Assembly (NCBI GenBank): GCA_009842675.1
Contig: VYEX01000002.1
Location: forward strand, 88,018-152,017
DNA length: 64,000 bases
Origin: Acidimicrobiia bacterium
GTDB taxonomy: Bacteria > Actinomycetota > Acidimicrobiia > Acidimicrobiales > Bin134
Reading direction: 5' to 3'
Shown one piece after another: positions 57,864-64,000 of the stretch. The translations under genes were made by a program, and so were the position numbers. Each line of letters begins with the position of its first letter. Positions within the stretch are counted from its first letter, which is position 1. The notes beneath the pieces were generated by a model. The model was given only the letters and a program-made list of their open reading frames with translations, ran no database searches and was not told where the DNA came from.

Positions 57864-58322
57864 TCAGCCCGGCTGGGCCACCGAAAGGCGCACTTGGAGG
57901 TCGGTGAAGCTGGGGGGGCCGAGGCCGTCACTGCAATGCAGGGCCAGGTGTCGCTCTGCTTGTTCGACGATCATTCCGGCGTTGCCCAGCCAGGACGTCT
58001 CCAGGCCGCCCAGGTCCCAGGCGTTCCACACCTCCAAACGCCGGACTCTGGCGCCGAGCACGGTCAGCTCCACCTCGGCCGGACTGGTGTCGGACCAGAG
58101 CGAGATGACCTCGGATGTGGCCTCGTTCACCTCGAGAAGTCCGTTCACCGCGGCGAGCTTGAGGGCCTGGCGGCGATCGGGCCTGGCGGCCATCCGCACC
58201 ACGCGCACCTTGGTGCCCTCCGACACCGCCAGGCGAAGAATCGGCCGAATGTCGCGTCCGCGGTGCTCAACGGTCTCGGCCCCGTCGGCAAACAGGTCGC
58301 TGAGGGTGGGGCTAGCAGTCAT
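57864..58322 (-). CDS. Hypothetical protein
   Basis: 152 aa ORF within a co-oriented gene run. No recognised family. Confidence 0.5.
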   Translation of the reverse strand: MTASPTLSDLFADGAETVEHRGRDIRPILRLAVSEGTKVRVVRMAARPDRRQALKLAAVNGLLEVNEATSEVISLWSDTSPAEVELTVLGARVRRLEVWNAWDLGGLETSWLGNAGMIVEQAERHLALHCSDGLGPPSFTDLQVRLSVAQPG

Positions 58323-58332
58323 GGGCCCTCAG

Positions 58333-58956
58333 TCATGGCCGGACAAAGGGGTCGAGGCCTTGGTCGTCCCAGGTGGGGGTAGGCCTTCGCCTGGCCGCCC
58401 AGCAGTAGCGCAGCATGGACTCGGGCAGGCTCAATTCCTCAATGGCACCGTTCCGGGGGTTGAAACGCTGGGGCGCCTGTCCCACGGCCATGAGCGTCCG
58501 GTTGTCCTCGCCGAACACCGCAGAGGAGGGGCGCTCGGACAGATTCTTCCAATAGCGGCGGCGCACGGCGGTGATCGACGGCGGGGTTCCCCGGGGGGTG
58601 AGCTTGAAAATGGAGTCGCCCGCCTGCCAGGGCCCCGACGAGGATGGTTCCTCTGGGTGGGGAGCCGGGTTGAGAGCGGGGTACTCGGCGGAAGGCTCTG
58701 AGGCGGCCTCCGGCTGTTCGATGGCTGCCGATTCGGCGGGCAGTTCCAGCAAGTCGCGGCCCGCACTCGGCATTGTGGAGGTGTCGGGACTCTCCGGCGG
58801 CACAGGGGCGTCCACCATCACCCAGGCGGGGGTGCCGGTAGTGCGGGGACGGAATGAGCGGCGGATCGGCTTGCCCATCCAGTCCAAGATGATGGCCAGG
58901 GTGGCCAGCGCCAGCATGATCAGCAGAAAGACGAAGAAGACGGCAACCGAGGACAT
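58333..58956 (-). CDS. Hypothetical membrane-anchored protein
   Basis: N-terminal TM helix MSSVAVFFVFLLIMLALATLAIILDWMGKPI, then a soluble region. Confidence 0.55.
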   Translation of the reverse strand: MSSVAVFFVFLLIMLALATLAIILDWMGKPIRRSFRPRTTGTPAWVMVDAPVPPESPDTSTMPSAGRDLLELPAESAAIEQPEAASEPSAEYPALNPAPHPEEPSSSGPWQAGDSIFKLTPRGTPPSITAVRRRYWKNLSERPSSAVFGEDNRTLMAVGQAPQRFNPRNGAIEELSLPESMLRYCWAARRRPTPTWDDQGLDPFVRP

Positions 58957-58979
58957 ACTTGTAGAGGCTGATTCTATGA

Positions 58980-59777
58980 TCAGCGCCCCCGAAAACGGGG
59001 TTCGCGGTGCTCGGAAAAGGCAGCCCGGCCCTCGGCAAAATCATCGCTGGCCCAGCAGTCGGCGATGGCGTCCAGGGCTGTCTGTCGATTCCCCCGGCCC
59101 GCAGCCGAGGCGATGGAGAGCTTGACAGCCCGCAGTGTGAGGGGGGCATTGGCCACCAGGCGGGAGCAGAGCTGCTCGACCTCGTCGTCGAGTTCGTCGG
59201 CAGGCACAACCTTGTGGGCCAAGCCCATGCTGGCCGCCTCTTCGGCGCCGACCCGGTCCCCGGTCATCAAGATGCGTGCCGCGTTGGCGTCGCCCACCCG
59301 GCCCACCAGCTGCTCCACCCCCTCAATGGGGTAACCCACCCCCAAGCGGGCCGCGGGGATACCGAACTGCGAGCGGTCGGTGGCCACCAGCAGATCGGCG
59401 TGCAGGGCCACCAGCAGTCCGCCGCCCAGGCAGAAGCCGTCTACCTCGGCGATCAGCGGCTTAGTGAGGCGGCCCAGGGCGGCCGGTCCTCGGCTGGTGC
59501 GGGCATCGTCGGGGGAGGGGTTGCGGCTCGGGCCCCGAGCGGAGTCCAGGTTTCCGATGTCGGCGCCGGAGGCGAAGGCCCGGCCCCCGGCGCCGGAGAC
59601 AACCACCACCCGGATCTTCGCATCTTGCTCGTAGGCGTCGACAACGGCGGCCAGCGCCGCGAACATGTCGGTGGTGATGGCGTTGTGCCGCTCGGGATTG
59701 TTGAACACGATGCGGCCCACCGCGCCCTCGACCTCGGCGATCAGCTTGTCGGTGCCGGTTTCCACTGTCTGGGCCAT
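58980..59777 (-). CDS. Enoyl-CoA hydratase/isomerase family protein
   Basis: VVVSGAGGRAFASGADIGNLD; AEVDGFCLGGGLLVALHADLLVATDRSQFGIPAARLGVGYP. Confidence 0.92.
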   Translation of the reverse strand: MAQTVETGTDKLIAEVEGAVGRIVFNNPERHNAITTDMFAALAAVVDAYEQDAKIRVVVVSGAGGRAFASGADIGNLDSARGPSRNPSPDDARTSRGPAALGRLTKPLIAEVDGFCLGGGLLVALHADLLVATDRSQFGIPAARLGVGYPIEGVEQLVGRVGDANAARILMTGDRVGAEEAASMGLAHKVVPADELDDEVEQLCSRLVANAPLTLRAVKLSIASAAGRGNRQTALDAIADCWASDDFAEGRAAFSEHREPRFRGR

Positions 59778-59794
59778 CGGTTAGTAGTAGCACG

Positions 59795-60967
59795 ATGTCG
59801 ATGTACGACCGCGCCGATCCGGGAAACGGGCCGCTGGCCGGTCTGCGGGTGATCGATCTGACCAGGGCTCGGGCCGGGCCGACCTGCACCCGCCAGCTGG
59901 CCGACATGGGCGCCGACGTGATCTGCGTGGTCGATCCGCAGCGCCGGCTTCTGACCGGCTCCGACAATCACAACCTCCAGCGAAATAAGCGGTCTATGCA
60001 GCTGGATCTGACCAATGACCGGGCACGAGAGGCCTTCTATCGGCTGGCTGAGCGGGCCGATGTGGTGGTGGAGAACTTTCGGCCCGCCGTTAAGGATCGC
60101 CTCGGCATCGGCTACGACGTGTTGTCGGCCCGCAACCCCGGGCTGGTGTACGCCAGCATTTCGGGTTTCGGCCAGGAAGGGCCGTACGCCAACCGTCCGG
60201 GTGTGGACCAGATCGCCCAGGGATTGAGCGGGCTGATGAGCGTGACCGGTCCGCCGGGGAGTGGGCCGTGGCGGGTAGGGGTCGCCATCTCCGACACCGC
60301 GGCGGGCACGTTCCTCACCCAGGGGGTGCTGGCCGCGCTGGTGGCCCGGGAGCGCACCGGGCGGGGCCAGTGGGTCCACACCTCGCTGCTGGAGGCGGCC
60401 ATCAACTTCATGGACTTCCAGGCGGTGCGCTGGCTGACCGATGGGGAGGTTCCGCCCCAGGAGGGCAACAACCATCCCACGGTGGTGCCGATGGGTATGT
60501 TCGCCACCGCCGATGGGCACGTCAACGTGGCGCCGATGTCGCGGTGGGAGACTTTTGCCGAAGCGCTAGGCGCCCCCGAGCTGGCAAACGATCCCCGGTT
60601 TGCCGATCGCAATACCCGCACTGCCCACCGCAGGGAATTGGACGAGATCATCGAGCAGCGCATGGCCACCGCCTCCACCGCCGAATGGGTGGAGCGGCTA
60701 AACGCGGCCGGTTGCCCGTGCGGTCCGGTATTGGCGGTGGACGAGACGTTTGCCGATCCTCAGGTGGAGCACCTCAACATCTACTCAACGGTTTCCGATC
60801 CCGACGGCGGCGAGATCGCCGTGCTCCGGCTGCCCCTCACCTTCTCTGAAACCCCCGCCGCGGTGGGAACCGGTCCCGTTCGACCCAATCACCACACCCG
60901 CGAGATCCTGGCCGAACTGGGCTACGACGACGCCGAGATCGACGTGCTGGCGGCCAGCCCCGACTGA
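59795..60967 (+). CDS. CaiB/BaiF CoA-transferase
   Basis: GPLAGLRVIDLTRARAGPTCTRQLADMGADVICV; LQRNKRSMQLDLTNDRAREAFYRLAERADVVVENFRPAVKDRLGIGYD. Confidence 0.93.
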   Translation: MSMYDRADPGNGPLAGLRVIDLTRARAGPTCTRQLADMGADVICVVDPQRRLLTGSDNHNLQRNKRSMQLDLTNDRAREAFYRLAERADVVVENFRPAVKDRLGIGYDVLSARNPGLVYASISGFGQEGPYANRPGVDQIAQGLSGLMSVTGPPGSGPWRVGVAISDTAAGTFLTQGVLAALVARERTGRGQWVHTSLLEAAINFMDFQAVRWLTDGEVPPQEGNNHPTVVPMGMFATADGHVNVAPMSRWETFAEALGAPELANDPRFADRNTRTAHRRELDEIIEQRMATASTAEWVERLNAAGCPCGPVLAVDETFADPQVEHLNIYSTVSDPDGGEIAVLRLPLTFSETPAAVGTGPVRPNHHTREILAELGYDDAEIDVLAASPD

Positions 60968-60974
60968 CTCTGGA

Positions 60975-61931
60975 TCAGGGCAGGCGGGCCAGCAGGTTCA
61001 ACAGCAGCTCGTAGAACCCGTCAGAGTCCACCTCGGTGATGAACTGGCAATTGGCCGGGCGGTCGGTGACGTCCCACCAGTCCACCACGGTCATGCCCAT
61101 GGTGAGGGGGGATTCGGTCTCCACCTCCACATTGCAGTGGCGACCGCCATAGAGGTCGGGGCGCAGCAGATAGGCGATCACGTTGGGATCGTGGAGGGGG
61201 CCGCCGAAAGTGCCGTACTTGTCCACGTCGAAGCGCTCGTAGAAGTCCAGCATTCCGGCCGCGGCCGACCCGGTGCGGGTTCCCAGATTTCGAACCTGGT
61301 TGATCCAGGCGTCGGTCATCAGCGCCTTGTGGGTCACGTCGAGGGGGAGCATGGTGACTGGGGCGCCGCAGTGAAGCACAATCTGAGCCGCTTCGGGATC
61401 CACGAACACGTTGAATTCCGCGGTGGGGGTGGTATTGCCCCCGTCGAAGAACCCGCCGCCCATGCAGACGATCTCCCGGATATTGCGGGCCGCCTCCGGG
61501 GCGGTCTCCAGCACGGTGGCAATATTGGTCATAGGCCCCACCGGGCAGATGGTGATCTCCCGCTCGCCCGCGGCCAGCAGGGTTTCGATCATCCAGTCCA
61601 CTGCGGACTGGGGTTGCAGTTCTGTAGTCGGATCAGGCAGGTCGGCGCCGTCGATGCCGGTCTTGCCGTGAACGTGCTCGGCGGTGACCAGATCCCGGCG
61701 CAGCGGACGGTCGCAGCCCGCGAACACAGGGACATCGGGGCGCCCGGCCAATTCGACGAGGATGAGGGCGTTGCGGGCAGTCAGCTCCAGGGGCACGTTG
61801 CCGGCTACTGCGGTTAAGCCCAGCACCTCCAATTCGTCCGACGCCAGTGCGGCCAGGATGGCGATGGCGTCATCCTGGCCGGGGTCGGTGTCGATGATGA
61901 TCGGCCGGGGGCCAGTGGGGTTTTTGGTCAT
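60975..61931 (-). CDS. Nucleoside hydrolase (IUNH family)
   Basis: IIIDTDPGQDDAIAILAALAS; AGCDRPLRRDLVTAEHVHGKTGIDG; EFNVFVDPEAAQIVL. Confidence 0.93.
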   Translation of the reverse strand: MTKNPTGPRPIIIDTDPGQDDAIAILAALASDELEVLGLTAVAGNVPLELTARNALILVELAGRPDVPVFAGCDRPLRRDLVTAEHVHGKTGIDGADLPDPTTELQPQSAVDWMIETLLAAGEREITICPVGPMTNIATVLETAPEAARNIREIVCMGGGFFDGGNTTPTAEFNVFVDPEAAQIVLHCGAPVTMLPLDVTHKALMTDAWINQVRNLGTRTGSAAAGMLDFYERFDVDKYGTFGGPLHDPNVIAYLLRPDLYGGRHCNVEVETESPLTMGMTVVDWWDVTDRPANCQFITEVDSDGFYELLLNLLARLP

Positions 61932-62674
61932 CTGCGCTTTCCTGCTCTGGTGGCGGCAACGGCGTGGGCTGACTTTTCGAGGTCGTCTTCCAGCGGTTTC
62001 AATTCGGAGGTGTGCCCGGCGTGGTCCAGGGCCCAGCCCAGCAGAATATCGGCCAGCCAGGGATTCTTGGGCAGAAGCGGTCCGTGCAGGTACGTGCCCA
62101 CCCGACGGCCGGCCACCGCCCCCTCGCAGCGGTCGTCCCCGTTGTTGCCGTGCCCTCGGCGCAGGCGGCCCAGCGGAGTACACCCCCCGCCCAGGTGAGT
62201 GCGCCCGGCGTGGTTCTCATAGCCGACCACCGTGCGGGTCAGGCCGTTGAGGGTCACCTCCAGCACCACATCGCCGATGAGACGGCTGGCTCCTGCGGTG
62301 GTCTCCACATCCAGCAGTCCGATCCCTGGCATCGGTCGGCCGTCGACCGCCATGTAGCTGTGGCCCAGGAGCTGGTAGCCGCCGCATACCCCCAGCACCA
62401 CCGCGCCGTCACCGGCGGCATCAAGCAGCGAATCGGCCTTTTGGGCCAAGTCTTCAGCTACCAGCATTTGGTCGCGGTCTTGGCCGCCGCCCAGGTAGTA
62501 GAGGTGGCAGTCGGCGGGGATGGGGTCGCCGAGTCCGACTTCCGCCACTTCCAGAGACAGCCCCCGCCACTCCAGGCGGCGCCGGAACACTGCGATGTTT
62601 CCCCGGTCGGCGTAAATGTTCATGTGATCCGGGTACAGGTGGCACAGCTTGATTGAGGGGTTGGCGGCGCTCAT
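61928..62674 (-). CDS. gatD: Lipid II isoglutaminyl synthase glutaminase subunit GatD (CobB/CobQ-like GATase)
   Basis: KLCHLYPDHMNIYADRGNIAVFRRRLEWRG; YYLGGGQDRDQ; VLGVCGGYQLLG. Pairs with adjacent murT. Confidence 0.88.
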   Translation of the reverse strand: MSAANPSIKLCHLYPDHMNIYADRGNIAVFRRRLEWRGLSLEVAEVGLGDPIPADCHLYYLGGGQDRDQMLVAEDLAQKADSLLDAAGDGAVVLGVCGGYQLLGHSYMAVDGRPMPGIGLLDVETTAGASRLIGDVVLEVTLNGLTRTVVGYENHAGRTHLGGGCTPLGRLRRGHGNNGDDRCEGAVAGRRVGTYLHGPLLPKNPWLADILLGWALDHAGHTSELKPLEDDLEKSAHAVAATRAGKRR

Positions 62675-64000
62675 CGATCCTCCCAGAAGGCGGGCACCAA
62701 GCCTCGCTCAGCCAGCACCGCCTGGAACTCCAGCAGGGCGGTGTAGGTGGGCAGCACGTAGAGATCGCCGCCGGCCCCGCTGGCCCCCAGAGCGGCATCC
62801 AGCGCGGCCGACACCGTGGGGACGACCGAGAGCCGCTCGGGGTCGAATCCGGCATAGCGGAACCGCAGCGCCATGTCGTAGCCCCGGTCGCCGCCCACCG
62901 TGAGCGAAGCCAGCCGGCCGCTGTCCATCAGCAGCTCGTAGTCCACGTCCCAGATCCAAGAGACGTCCTGGCCGTCGGCGGTGCGGTCGTTGAGCAGCAC
63001 CAACAGGTGCAGGGGGTGGTCCTCCAGCAGCATGGTGCGGATGTTCTCGTTGGCACCGGCCGGGTTCTTGGCCAGAAGCGTGGTCACCCTGACCGGGCCA
63101 ATCTGGGTGCGCTCGGCCCGCCCGAACGCCGCCTCCCGCTTGGCCAGCGCAGGTCCGATGGCCTCAGGCCCGAGGTCGAGTGCGACGGAGGTGGCGGTGG
63201 CGGCCAGGGCGTTGTAGGAGTTGTGCATGCCCGGCAGCCGCAGCGACATCTCGATCGGACCCTTGGGAGTGTCGATGGCCAGCCGCTGGCCGTCCAGCCC
63301 GTGCAATTCCACCCGAGTGGCCCCCACGTCGGGCTGGGGCCGGACCAGACCGCACCTCGAACAGGACCACCGGCCGAGGTGGGCGATGGTGACCATTTCG
63401 TAGTGCAGCGAAGCTCCGCAGTGGCGGCACTCGGTGGTGTCGGCGGCATGGGGTAGGCGGTCGCGGCCCACGCGGGGGTCTTCGATGCCGTAGGACAAGG
63501 TGTTGGGATGCCGGGCGGCGATCTCGGCCACCGCGGGATCATCGGCGTTGTAGATCACGGTTGTGGCCGAGTCGATCTCGGCCACCGCGTCCCGCCATCG
63601 ATCCACCAGGTGCTCCAGCTCCCCGTAGCGGTCCAGCTGGTCCCGGAACAGGTTCATAAGGGTGACCACCCGCGGTTTGGTTTGGGCGATCAGCCCCGGT
63701 AGGGCCGCTTCATCGACCTCGAACAGGGCCACCTCGGCCCCATCGGCGTTGAGCAGCGCAGTGGCCACCCCTCGCTCCAGATTGGAGCCGGCGGTGTTGG
63801 CCACCACGCGGGCGCCGCTGGCGTCGAGTGCGGCCCGAACCAGCCGGGCGGTGGTGGTCTTGCCGTTGGTCCCCGAAAGCATGATCACGCCGTCGGGAAC
63901 CGAGCGGGCCATCTCTGCGGTGGCCTCGGGACGCAGCCGGGTGAGCACCAGGCCGGGCAATGTGGTACCCCCGCCCCGCCCCAGCCGCTGCGACAGCCGC
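62671..64000 (-). CDS. murT: MurT, lipid II isoglutaminyl synthase Mur-ligase subunit (5' end beyond the window)
   Basis: GVIMLSGTNGKTTTARLVRAALDASG; ECRHCGASLHYEMVTIAHLGRWSCSRCGLVRP (Cys4). The open frame continues upstream to the edge as RLSQRLGRGGGTTLPGLV. Confidence 0.9.
   Translation of the reverse strand, partial: RLSQRLGRGGGTTLPGLVLTRLRPEATAEMARSVPDGVIMLSGTNGKTTTARLVRAALDASGARVVANTAGSNLERGVATALLNADGAEVALFEVDEAALPGLIAQTKPRVVTLMNLFRDQLDRYGELEHLVDRWRDAVAEIDSATTVIYNADDPAVAEIAARHPNTLSYGIEDPRVGRDRLPHAADTTECRHCGASLHYEMVTIAHLGRWSCSRCGLVRPQPDVGATRVELHGLDGQRLAIDTPKGPIEMSLRLPGMHNSYNALAATATSVALDLGPEAIGPALAKREAAFGRAERTQIGPVRVTTLLAKNPAGANENIRTMLLEDHPLHLLVLLNDRTADGQDVSWIWDVDYELLMDSGRLASLTVGGDRGYDMALRFRYAGFDPERLSVVPTVSAALDAALGASGAGGDLYVLPTYTALLEFQAVLAERGLVPAFWEDR

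Overview
A GC-rich, gene-dense bacterial chromosome segment. The style suggests actinobacteria, possibly Acidimicrobiia; this is inferred from F420-type enzymes, MurT/GatD and many CoA and amidohydrolase genes, and was not tested. It contains: (i) a branched-chain amino acid block: ilvD, ilvB-ilvN-ilvC with a recognisable leader-peptide attenuator, and an O-acetylhomoserine sulfhydrylase-like gene; (ii) two substrate-binding lipoproteins; (iii) many catabolic genes: CaiB/BaiF CoA-transferases, crotonases, SDRs, amidohydrolases, thiolase, P450, dioxygenases, ALDH, a fused ETF and LLM oxidoreductases; (iv) a compact methyltransferase plus putative nuclease pair (R-M candidate) with an HNH remnant next to it; (v) MurT/GatD at the right edge. 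The most interesting signal is invisible to a standard ORF track. Three unrelated redox genes are interrupted by in-frame TGA exactly at their catalytic Cys positions: a SelW/Rdx-like protein with TWO TGAs (Y-U-V-P-U-N-Y, a UxxU motif, 22169..22441 +), a Bcp/AhpC-type peroxiredoxin (YPKASTKG-U-TIQGRGFRD, 31510..31980 +), and a UGSC-family (seleno)protein (NGLAK-U-GSC-TSGSV, 44163..44711 -) next to a conserved-looking partner gene. Together they indicate selenocysteine decoding in this organism. No sel machinery is visible in the window.
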